Below are positions 7,206-13,434 of a DNA stretch of 14,984 bases, in pieces. A program made the translations under genes and the position numbers. The stretch is from Candidatus Omnitrophota bacterium (lineage in GTDB: Bacteria; Omnitrophota; Gorgyraeia; Aquiviventales; Aquiviventaceae): NCBI GenBank assembly GCA_016206675.1, contig JACQRD010000025.1, forward strand, positions 1-14,984, read 5' to 3'. Numbering within the stretch: the first letter of the stretch is position 1; the number at the start of each line of letters is the position of its first letter. The notes beneath the pieces were generated by a model that saw only the letters and a list, made by a program, of their open reading frames with translations, searched no databases and was not told where the DNA came from.

Positions 7206-8102
7206 ATGAAGGTGTATCTCAACGGCAAATTCGTGGATGAATCGAAGGCGGTGGTGTCGGTGTTCGACCACGGCCTGCTCTACGGCGACGGCGTCTTCGA
7301 GGGCATCCGCTCCTACGACGGGCTCATCTTCAAGCTCAGGGAGCACATCGACCGGCTCTTCGAATCAGCCCACACCATCATGCTCAAGATCCCGATGAGC
7401 AAGACCGAGCTCATCGACGTCGTGAAGCAGTCGCTGCGCGTCAACAAGCTGCACGACGCCTACATCCGGCTCGTGGTGACGCGCGGCGAGGGAGATTTGG
7501 GGCTCGATCCGCGCAAGTGTGCGAGGCCGTCGGTCTTCGTGATCGCCGATAAGATCGAGCTGTACCCGAAGAAGCTCTACGAGCAGGGCCTCGAGCTGAT
7601 CACGGTGGCCACGCAGCGCAACGTGCCCGAGGCGCTCAATCCGCAGATCAAGTCGCTCAATTATCTCAACAACATCCTGGCGAAGATCGAGGCCATCACC
7701 GCCGGCTACGAAGAGGCGATCATGCTGTCGCACTCCGGCTACGTGACGGAGTGCACCGGCGAGAACATTTTCATCGTGTCCGCCAAAGGCGGATCCGCCT
7801 CTGGCGGAAAGGGCAAGCACCTGCTGACCCCGCCGCCCTACATCGGCGTGCTGCGGGGGATTACCCGGCAAACGGTCATGGAGCTGGCCTCCGCCCAGCG
7901 TCTTCACGTGAAGGAGGAGCTGCTCACGCGCCATGATCTGTTCAACGCGGATGAGGTGTTCTTAACCGGCACGGCGGCCGAGATCGTGCCGGTGGTCAAG
8001 ATCGACGGCCGCGTGATCGGCGAAGGCTCGCCCGGCCCGGCTACGAAGCGGCTGCAGCAGGCCTTCCGCCAGGTGACCAAGACCGCCGGCGTGCGCTACT
8101 AG
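7206..8102 (+). CDS. ilvE: Branched-chain amino acid aminotransferase
   Basis: This is a fold-type IV PLP enzyme that interconverts branched-chain amino acids and 2-oxo acids in Val/Leu/Ile metabolism. The 298-residue product has the N-terminal VYLNGKFV and FDHGLLYGDGVFEGIRSY motifs, the PLP lysine K149 in QIKSLNYLNNILAK, ECTGENIF, and a C-terminal FLTGTAAEIVPV, all typical of IlvE. D-amino acid aminotransferase and aminodeoxychorismate lyase share the fold, but the motif set favours IlvE. AAAGGGGA lies about 5 bases before the ATG, and the gene starts 16 bases after lolD. A 30-bp palindrome adds about 10 Gly/Ser/Lys-rich residues between ENIFIVS and KHLLTPP, a beta-turn that is normally short. 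A structured repeat begins 3 bases after the stop codon. Confidence 0.93.
   Translation: MKVYLNGKFVDESKAVVSVFDHGLLYGDGVFEGIRSYDGLIFKLREHIDRLFESAHTIMLKIPMSKTELIDVVKQSLRVNKLHDAYIRLVVTRGEGDLGLDPRKCARPSVFVIADKIELYPKKLYEQGLELITVATQRNVPEALNPQIKSLNYLNNILAKIEAITAGYEEAIMLSHSGYVTECTGENIFIVSAKGGSASGGKGKHLLTPPPYIGVLRGITRQTVMELASAQRLHVKEELLTRHDLFNADEVFLTGTAAEIVPVVKIDGRVIGEGSPGPATKRLQQAFRQVTKTAGVRY
7779..7808. repeat. 30-bp double palindrome inserted in ilvE
   Basis: Two adjacent 15-mers, TCCGCCAAAGGCGGA and TCCGCCTCTGGCGGA, are each a 6-bp inverted repeat around a 3-base loop. Together they form a nearly perfect 30-bp palindrome centred on GGATCC. Thirty bases are exactly ten codons, so the ilvE frame is kept. 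The extra residues (SAKGGSASGG region) lie in the turn after ENIFIV, where most family members have only a few residues. Confidence 0.85.
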
Positions 8103-8105
8103 CGA

Positions 8106-8191
8106 GGCGACGGGTGACGCGGGGATGCCCCGAACGGGGAGGCCCGAAGGGAGGGGCCCCGGAGGGGCGCCCCGCGGCAGGACTCGTCGCC
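8106..8191 (+). repeat. Structured palindromic element downstream of ilvE
   Basis: This 86-bp GC-rich element begins 3 bases after the ilvE stop. An outer 10-bp stem pairs 8106-8115 with 8182-8191 (one G-T pair). An asymmetric internal loop, GA on the left and GCAGG on the right, follows. A 7-bp stem then pairs CGCGGGG (8118-8124) with CCCCGCG (8170-8176). The interior can fold as three short hairpins (CCCC-GAAC-GGGG, CCC-GAA-GGG, CCCC-GGA-GGGG) or as a longer rod (GCCCC 8127-8131 with GGGGC 8164-8168, CGGGG 8135-8139 with CCCCG 8157-8161). There is no T-tract, so it is not an intrinsic terminator. It is the sister of the antisense copy in lnt at 2500-2610. It may protect the ilvE mRNA 3' end, but that is inference. 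Confidence 0.85.
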
Positions 8192-8196
8192 GGCGC

Positions 8197-8226
8197 TTGG
8201 CACACGATTGACAGACCTGCTAGACT
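8197..8226 (+). promoter_or_regulatory. Candidate promoter of mcsA-mcsB-clpC
   Basis: TTGGCA (8197-8202, 5 of 6 to the -35 consensus) is followed after 18 bases by TAGACT (8221-8226, 4 of 6 to TATAAT). TGC directly before TAGACT makes an extended -10. Transcription would start near 8233, so the nested inverted repeat at 8246-8382 would lie in a leader of about 160 bases. TTGACA at 8208-8213 is a perfect -35 hexamer but has no good -10 partner at normal spacing. Confidence 0.5.
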
Positions 8227-8245
8227 AGTGTGTAGGTAGCTAGTC

Positions 8246-8382
8246 GATGGTGACGTAGTTCGTCAATCGGTGACGTTGCCCGTGTCGTTGTTCGGTGACG
8301 TCGTTCGTGTCGTGCCATGAACGAACAACGTCACCGATGGCCGAAACGGGCCACGTAACCGATGAACGCTTGACGTAACCGG
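8246..8382. repeat. Nested GGTGACGT inverted repeat in the mcsA leader
   Basis: The left side carries GGTGACGT three times (8249, 8269, 8294). The right side carries the complement ACGTCACC once (8328) and the variant ACGTAACC twice (8353, 8373). Inner stem: CGGTGACGTCGTTCGT (8293-8308) with ACGAACAACGTCACCG (8321-8336), one mismatch in 16. Middle stem: ATCGGTGACGTTGCCCGT (8266-8283) with ACGGGCCACGTAACCGAT (8346-8363), two mismatches in 18. The outer pair is weaker. Spacing is 20 and 25 bp rather than 7 or 8, but the plan (direct repeats on one side, complements on the other) is that of the short-unit hairpins. It ends just before the mcsA GGAG. Confidence 0.85.
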
Positions 8383-8395
8383 AGTGTGACTTACG

Positions 8396-8893
8396 ATGGT
8401 ATGCGAGCTATGCAAACAATCTCAGGCCACGGTCCATCTGACCGAGATCGTCAACGAGCAGATGACCGAGCTGCACTTGTGCGAATCCTGCGCCAACCAG
8501 AAAGGGACGCAGGTGGAGAGCCATTTCGGCCTCTCCGACCTGCTCTCCGGATTGGCGGACACGAGCAAGGTGCAGGAGCCGGAAGAGGTCACGGTCAAGG
8601 CCTGCCCGACCTGCGGCATGTCCTACGAGGACTTCCGCAAGGTCGGGCGGCTGGGCTGCTCCGAGTGCTACCCGACCTTCAAACGCAGCCTCGGCAGCCT
8701 GCTGAAACGGATCCACGGCTCGCCGATTCACCTCGGCAAGACGCCGGCGCGCCTGGTCAAGCCGGCCAAGTCGAAGACCGAGCTGGCCGAGCTGAAGAAG
8801 AAGCTCGAGCGGGCCATCGAAGACGAGGAGTTTGAGGAGGCCGCCCGGCTGCGGGATCAGATCCGCCGCGCCGAGCAGCGCGAGCACTCATGA
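8396..8893 (+). CDS. mcsA: McsA, zinc-binding activator of McsB kinase
   Basis: McsA is the partner that activates the protein-arginine kinase McsB. The 165-residue protein has four CxxC pairs (C3/C6, C29/C32, C70/C73, C88/C91), enough for two zinc sites. A central stretch follows the family (FGLSDLLSGL, GRLGCSECY, IHGSPIHLGKTP). The C-terminus has a UVR domain (about 127-162, DEEFEEAARLRDQIRRAE) for protein contacts. GGAG at 8381-8384 lies 11 bases before the ATG, rather far but acceptable. Its last four bases, ATGA, overlap the mcsB start, indicating translational coupling. In Firmicutes ctsR usually precedes mcsA; here the preceding gene is ilvE. Confidence 0.93.
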   Translation: MVCELCKQSQATVHLTEIVNEQMTELHLCESCANQKGTQVESHFGLSDLLSGLADTSKVQEPEEVTVKACPTCGMSYEDFRKVGRLGCSECYPTFKRSLGSLLKRIHGSPIHLGKTPARLVKPAKSKTELAELKKKLERAIEDEEFEEAARLRDQIRRAEQREHS

Positions 8894-9963
8894 CCAAAGA
8901 CCTTGACGAGTTGCTGAAACAAACCAGCGAGTGGCTGCGGGGGGCCGGCCCGGTGTCGGACATCGTGATGTCCAGCCGCATCCGCCTGGCCCGCAACCTC
9001 GAGAAGCTGCCGTTTGCCACGCGCGCGACCAAGCAGTCACAGGCGGACGTGCTCAAGCTCGTGAAGGAGGGCATCGCCCACAGCCCCACGCTGAAGAAGC
9101 CGCTGATTTTTGAGATGGGGGAGCTGAGCGAGGTGGACCGGCAGTTTCTGGTCGAGCGGCATCTGGTCAGCCGGGAGCACGTCATCCATCCGGACCATAA
9201 GGCCGTCGCCATCGGGCAGGGCGAGGTGATCAGCATCATGATCAACGAGGAGGACCACCTGCGCATCCAAGTGATGCAGTCGGGGCTGAATTTGGCCGAT
9301 GCCTGGACCGTGAGCGACACGCTGGATGACGAGCTCTCGGAGGCGATCCCCTACGCGTATTCCAGCGACTGGGGGTATCTGACCTGCTGCCCGACGAACA
9401 CCGGCACCGGCATGCGGGCCTCGGTGATGCTCCACCTGCCGGCGCTGGTGCTGACCAAGCAGATCAATAAGGTGCTGCATACCATCACGAAGCTCGGCCT
9501 GACCGCCCGCGGCCTCTACGGCGAGGGCACCGAAGCGTCGGGCAACTTCTTCCAGATTTCCAATCAGGTGTCGCTCGGCCGCTCGGAGGAGGAGCTGATC
9601 GAAAACATCGAGCGCATCCTCAAAGAAGTGATCCACCAGGAGCAGACGGCCCGGGAGGCGCTGGTGACGAACAACCGCATCCAGCTCGAAGACCGCATTT
9701 GGCGGGCGTTCGGCATTCTGCGCCATGCGCAGACCATGAGTTCGAACGAGGCGCTGGATCTGCTCTCGGCGGTGCGCTTGGGGATGGATTTGAAATTGAT
9801 GAATGGCCTGAACCGGTCAACGCTGAACGAGCTGTTCATTTTCTCGCAGCCCGCCCACCTGCAGAAGCTGGAGGGCAAGACCCTCACGGCGCGGGAGCGG
9901 GACGCTAAACGAGCGCAGCTGCTGCGCACGCGCTTGGGCAATCACCATGAGAAACAAACCTAG
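8890..9963 (+). CDS. mcsB: Protein-arginine kinase McsB
   Basis: McsB phosphorylates arginines on misfolded or regulatory proteins; the mark is recognised by ClpC for degradation. It is a phosphagen (guanido) kinase homologue of 357 residues, the usual length. SSRIRLARNL (28-37) belongs to the phosphagen kinase nucleotide site, NEEDHLRIQ (119-127) is the substrate-site signature, and CPTNTGTGMRASVMLHLPAL contains the catalytic cysteine, C167. The C-terminal RDAKRA motif (R337, D338) matches the phosphoarginine-sensing allosteric site known in B. subtilis McsB, which suggests the kinase is self-regulated. It overlaps mcsA by 4 bases and has no strong ribosome binding site of its own. Confidence 0.95.
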   Translation: MTKDLDELLKQTSEWLRGAGPVSDIVMSSRIRLARNLEKLPFATRATKQSQADVLKLVKEGIAHSPTLKKPLIFEMGELSEVDRQFLVERHLVSREHVIHPDHKAVAIGQGEVISIMINEEDHLRIQVMQSGLNLADAWTVSDTLDDELSEAIPYAYSSDWGYLTCCPTNTGTGMRASVMLHLPALVLTKQINKVLHTITKLGLTARGLYGEGTEASGNFFQISNQVSLGRSEEELIENIERILKEVIHQEQTAREALVTNNRIQLEDRIWRAFGILRHAQTMSSNEALDLLSAVRLGMDLKLMNGLNRSTLNELFIFSQPAHLQKLEGKTLTARERDAKRAQLLRTRLGNHHEKQT

Positions 9964-9967
9964 CGAG

Positions 9968-10037
9968 GCTGTGGGTTCTGGGTTCTGGGCTGTGGGTACT
10001 TGCCCCGAGCCCTGAGCCCTCAACCCTGAACCCCAAG
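9968..10037. repeat. Heptamer-array hairpin between mcsB and clpC
   Basis: Ten consecutive 7-bp blocks run without a break: GCTGTGG, GTTCTGG, GTTCTGG, GCTGTGG, GTACTTG, then CCCCGAG, CCCTGAG, CCCTCAA, CCCTGAA, CCCCAAG. The right half roughly complements the left. The centre GGGTACTTGCCCC is nearly the same as the centre in secA (GGGTATTTGCCCC), and GGGGTTCAGGG of secA is the exact complement of CCCTGAACCCC here. The last unit overlaps the start of the clpC ribosome binding site. Confidence 0.9.
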
Positions 10038-10040
10038 GAG
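10035..10040 (+). promoter_or_regulatory. clpC ribosome binding site at hairpin edge
   Basis: AAGGAG lies 6 bases before ATG at 10047 and 3 bases before GTG at 10044, so the ATG is the better start. Its first three bases are the end of the right arm of the heptamer hairpin, so folding of the repeat could affect access by the ribosome. Confidence 0.75.
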
Positions 10041-10046
10041 CATGTG

Positions 10047-12488
10047 ATGTTTAATAAATTTACCGAGCGAGCCCGTAAGGTGATTTTGCTGGCCAAGGAA
10101 GAGGCCAAGCGGTTCAACCACGACTACATCGGTACCGAGCACATCCTGCTGGGCTTGATCCGCGAGGGGGAAGGTGTGGCGGCGGCGGTGCTGCAGAAGC
10201 TGGGCCTCTCGCCGGAAAAGATCCGCCTGGAGGTCGAGAAGCTCGTGCAAAGCGGCCCGACGACGATGGTCTCCGGCGACATCCCCTTCACGCCGAAAGC
10301 CAAGAAGGTGATCGAGCTGGCGATGGAGGAAGCCCGCAGCCTCGGCCACAACTACATCGGCACCGAGCATCTGCTGCTGGGCCTCATCCGCGAAGGCGAG
10401 GGGGTGGCCTCGCAGGTGCTGATGAACCTGGGGCTGGACCTGAACCGCGTGCGCAACGAAGTCATCACCTTGTTGGGCTCCTCAAGCCCCGCGCCCCAGG
10501 TCGGCTCCGGCTCCCGCACCAAGACGCCGGCGCTGGACGCCTTCGGCCGCGACCTCACGCAGCTGGCCCGCGAGGGCAAGCTCGACCCGGTCATCGGCCG
10601 CAAGGAAGAGATCGAGCGGGTCATCCAGATTCTGGCGCGCCGCACCAAGAACAATCCGGTGCTGCTCGGAGAGGCGGGGGTGGGCAAGACGGCCATCGTC
10701 GAGGGCCTGGCCCAAAAGGTAATCAAGGGTGACGTGCCGGAAATCCTGCGCGATAAGCGGGTGGTCATCCTCGACTTAGCGCTAATGGTGGCCGGCACCA
10801 AGTACCGCGGCCAGTTCGAGGAGCGCATCAAGGCGGTGATGGATGAGATCCGCCGCACCGAGAACGTGATGCTCTTCATCGACGAGATCCACACGCTGGT
10901 GGGCGCGGGCTCGGCGGAGGGGGCGATTGACGCCTCGAACATCCTCAAGCCCGCGCTCTCTCGCGGGGAGATCCAGTGCATCGGCGCCACGACCCTTGAT
11001 GAGTACCGCAAGTACATCGAGAAGGATGCGGCGCTGGAGCGGCGCTTCCAGACGGTGATGGTTGAGCCGCCGTCCGTCAATGAGACCATTGAGATCCTTA
11101 AGGGGCTGCGCGACAAGTACGAGGCGCACCACCGCGTCAAATACCTCGATGAGGCGCTCGAAGCGGCGGCGAAACTCTCCGACCGGTATATCGCCGGGCG
11201 CTTCCTGCCGGATAAGGCCATCGACCTGATCGACGAGTCGGGCTCGCGCGCGCGAATCTCCGTGCTGACGATGCCGCCCGAAATCAAGGATCTCGAGGAG
11301 AAGATCGAGCAGATCCGCAAGGAGAAGGAATCCGCCATTAAGCACCAGGACTTCGAGCTGGCCGCGAGCTTACGCGACCAGGAGCGGGAGGCCAAGGAGC
11401 AGCTCGAGAAGGTCAAGACGGATTGGAAGAAGACCAAGGGCGAGGCCATGCCGGTCATCACGGCGGAGGAGATCGCCTACGTCGTGTCGAAGTGGACCGG
11501 CGTGCCGCTCGTGCGGCTTGAGGAAAAGGAAACCGAGCGGCTGCTCAAGATGGAGGAGGCGCTGCACAACCGCATCGTCGGCCAGGAGGAGGCCATTACC
11601 GCGATTGCGCGCGCGGTGCGCCGCTCCCGGGCCGGCATCAAGGATCCGCGGCGGCCGATCGGCTCCTTTATCTTCCTGGGCCCCACCGGTGTGGGGAAAT
11701 CGTTGCTGGCGCGCGGGCTGGCGGAGTTTCTCTTCGGGGATGAGGAAGCGCTCATCCAGCTCGACATGTCCGAGTACATGGAGAAGTTCAACGTCTCGCG
11801 CCTGGTGGGAGCCCCCCCCGGCTACGTCGGCTATGAAGAAGGCGGGCAGCTGACCGAGCGCATCCGCCGCCGGCCGTACGCGGTGGTGCTGCTGGATGAG
11901 ATCGAGAAGGCCCATCCGGACGTCTTCAACATCCTGCTGCAAGTGCTGGAGGAGGGGCGGCTGACCGATAGCTTCGGCCGCAAGATCGACTTCCGCAACA
12001 CCGTGCTCATCATGACGTCGAACCTGGGGGCCGAGCTGCTGAAGAAGCAGGGTTCCATCGGCTTCGCGCCGGCCAGCGCGGGTGTGACCTTCGAGAAGAT
12101 GAAGAGCCAGCTCATGGATGAAGTGAAGCGGACCTTCAAGCCGGAGTTCATGAACCGCATTGATGAGGTGGTAGTGTTCCATCCGCTCACCCAGGAGAAC
12201 CTGCACCAGATCGTCGACCTGGAAATCGGCCAGGTCAAGGAGCGGCTGCGCGAGCAGGGCATCTCGGTGGAAGTGGACGACGGCACGAAATCCCTGCTGG
12301 TCGAGAAGGGTTTCGATCAGATCTATGGCGCGCGGCCGCTGAAGCGGGTCATCCAGCGTTTCCTCGAAGATCCGCTGGCCGAGGCGGTCATCGCGCGGCG
12401 GGTCAAGTCAGGGACGTCCGTGCGGGCCGTGCGCAAAGGGGAGTCGATCGAATTTGAAGAAATTCCCAGCCCAGCAGCTGCCAGTTAG
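10047..12488 (+). CDS. clpC: ClpC, AAA+ unfoldase of the Clp protease
   Basis: ClpC unfolds phosphoarginine-marked or adaptor-delivered proteins and feeds them to ClpP. The 813-residue protein has two Clp N repeats (1-145; YIGTEHILLGLIREGEG and YIGTEHLLLGLIREGEG). NBD1 has Walker A GEAGVGKT (208-215) and Walker B VMLFIDE (275-281 region). A UVR-containing middle domain (about 417-452, HQDFELAASLRDQE) distinguishes ClpC from ClpA. NBD2 has Walker A GPTGVGKS (545-552) and Walker B VVLLDE (613-618). IGF at 671-673 fits the ClpP-docking tripeptide. The start is ATG at 10047 behind AAGGAG. It forms a unit with mcsA-mcsB. No clpP or ctsR gene is visible in the window. Confidence 0.97.
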   Translation: MFNKFTERARKVILLAKEEAKRFNHDYIGTEHILLGLIREGEGVAAAVLQKLGLSPEKIRLEVEKLVQSGPTTMVSGDIPFTPKAKKVIELAMEEARSLGHNYIGTEHLLLGLIREGEGVASQVLMNLGLDLNRVRNEVITLLGSSSPAPQVGSGSRTKTPALDAFGRDLTQLAREGKLDPVIGRKEEIERVIQILARRTKNNPVLLGEAGVGKTAIVEGLAQKVIKGDVPEILRDKRVVILDLALMVAGTKYRGQFEERIKAVMDEIRRTENVMLFIDEIHTLVGAGSAEGAIDASNILKPALSRGEIQCIGATTLDEYRKYIEKDAALERRFQTVMVEPPSVNETIEILKGLRDKYEAHHRVKYLDEALEAAAKLSDRYIAGRFLPDKAIDLIDESGSRARISVLTMPPEIKDLEEKIEQIRKEKESAIKHQDFELAASLRDQEREAKEQLEKVKTDWKKTKGEAMPVITAEEIAYVVSKWTGVPLVRLEEKETERLLKMEEALHNRIVGQEEAITAIARAVRRSRAGIKDPRRPIGSFIFLGPTGVGKSLLARGLAEFLFGDEEALIQLDMSEYMEKFNVSRLVGAPPGYVGYEEGGQLTERIRRRPYAVVLLDEIEKAHPDVFNILLQVLEEGRLTDSFGRKIDFRNTVLIMTSNLGAELLKKQGSIGFAPASAGVTFEKMKSQLMDEVKRTFKPEFMNRIDEVVVFHPLTQENLHQIVDLEIGQVKERLREQGISVEVDDGTKSLLVEKGFDQIYGARPLKRVIQRFLEDPLAEAVIARRVKSGTSVRAVRKGESIEFEEIPSPAAAS

Positions 12489-12518
12489 GCGATCGCCCTT
12501 CGTCGTGCGGAGTGTGGC

Positions 12519-13325
12519 GTGATTACTCGCCTGAACAGCTCGTTTCTCCAAACAACCGCCGCCGCCGGCGCCTGGGTGGTGGAGTTCTGCTGGTACGCCG
12601 GCAGCCTGGCACTGCTCTTCGTCCAAACCCTCGGCGGTTGGCTGACCCGCCCGTTGCGCGTCGATGCACTGGCCTACGAGTTGTGGAAGGTGGGAGTGCG
12701 GTCGTGGTTCATCGTGGCCGTTTCCTCCTTGTTCATCGGCATGGTGCTCGCCTTCCAGAGCGCCTACCAGATGCAAAAGCTCGCCGCCGAAGTCTATATT
12801 GCGAGTCTCGTCTCCCTCTCCGTCGTGCGCGAAATCGGCCCGGTCATCACCGCCCTGATCGTGGCAGGGCGGGTGGGCTCCTCCATCGCCGCCGAGTTGG
12901 GCACCATGAAAGTGACGGAGCAGATCGACGCCCTCATGACACTGGCGGCCGATCCGGTCTCCTATTTGGTCGTGCCGCGCTTCGTCGCGTTGCTCATCGC
13001 GCTGCCGATTCTGACCCTGTGGGCCGATGCGATCGGCATTCTGGGCGGGTTTTTGGTCGGCACGATGAAGCTCGGGATCCTGCCGAGCCTCTACTGGAAG
13101 ATGACCACCCTGCCGCTGGTATTCAAGGATTTGTTCTCCGGATTGCTGAAGTCGGTCATCTTCGCCATGGTCATCTGCATCGTCAGCTGCTTCGAGGGCT
13201 TCCGCACCGAAGGCGGGGCGGAGGGCGTGGGGCGCGCGACGACGATGGCGGTAGTGACCTCCTTCATTCTGATCATCGCGGCCGACTGCCTCTGCACGGC
13301 GATGTTCTACTTCATCTGGCGCTAA
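12519..13325 (+). CDS. mlaE: MlaE-type phospholipid ABC transporter permease
   Basis: This is the inner-membrane permease of the Mla/MCE system, which moves phospholipids between inner and outer membranes. The 268-residue protein is of normal size, with several hydrophobic helices (about 60-82, 150-182, 208-228, 243-266). It carries the family core VVREIGPVITALIVAGRVGSS (103-122 region) and the ELGTMKVTEQIDAL coupling motif (126-139), both diagnostic of MlaE/YrbE. The start is GTG at 12519, with GGAG 6 bases before it. It begins 30 bases after clpC, so it may be co-transcribed with it. The gene order is E-F-D rather than the F-E-D of E. coli. Confidence 0.95.
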   Translation: MITRLNSSFLQTTAAAGAWVVEFCWYAGSLALLFVQTLGGWLTRPLRVDALAYELWKVGVRSWFIVAVSSLFIGMVLAFQSAYQMQKLAAEVYIASLVSLSVVREIGPVITALIVAGRVGSSIAAELGTMKVTEQIDALMTLAADPVSYLVVPRFVALLIALPILTLWADAIGILGGFLVGTMKLGILPSLYWKMTTLPLVFKDLFSGLLKSVIFAMVICIVSCFEGFRTEGGAEGVGRATTMAVVTSFILIIAADCLCTAMFYFIWR

Positions 13326-13330
13326 GGACC

Positions 13331-13425
13331 GTGAATGCGTGAATGCGTGAATGGGTAACTGCGTGAATGCGTTGGCGTAGGGCACGTTCTAACTCATTTA
13401 CGCATCGACACATTCACGCATTTAC
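13331..13425. repeat. Octamer-array hairpin between mlaE and mlaF
   Basis: Left arm of 8-bp units: GTGAATGC, GTGAATGC, GTGAATGG, GTAACTGC, GTGAATGC (13331-13370). Right arm: TCATTTAC, GCATCGAC, ACATTCAC, GCATTTAC (13394-13425), with GCATTCAC the expected complement of the left unit. The spacer is 23 bases. It starts 5 bases after the mlaE stop and ends 9 bases before the mlaF ATG, filling nearly the whole 109-bp gap. Confidence 0.9.
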
Positions 13426-13434
13426 GAAGTTGAG

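Noticed and set aside
8106..8191. Rho-independent terminator after ilvE
   Set aside because: There are strong GC stems but no T-tract behind any of them, and the same structure occurs inside lnt, where termination would be harmful.
8208..8213. TTGACA as the -35 of the mcsA promoter
   Set aside because: No acceptable -10 lies 16-18 bases downstream. TTGGCA at 8197 with the extended -10 at 8218-8226 fits better.
8229..8395. CtsR box or CIRCE element upstream of mcsA
   Set aside because: Neither the AGGTCAAA direct repeat nor the TTAGCACTC/GAGTGCTAA inverted repeat is present. The GGTGACGT array is different.
9037..9726. Long open frames on the minus strand opposite mcsB, and similar ones opposite ilvE, clpC, mlaF and others
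   Set aside because: High GC gives long antisense frames. They lack recognisable motifs and lie opposite clearly identified genes.
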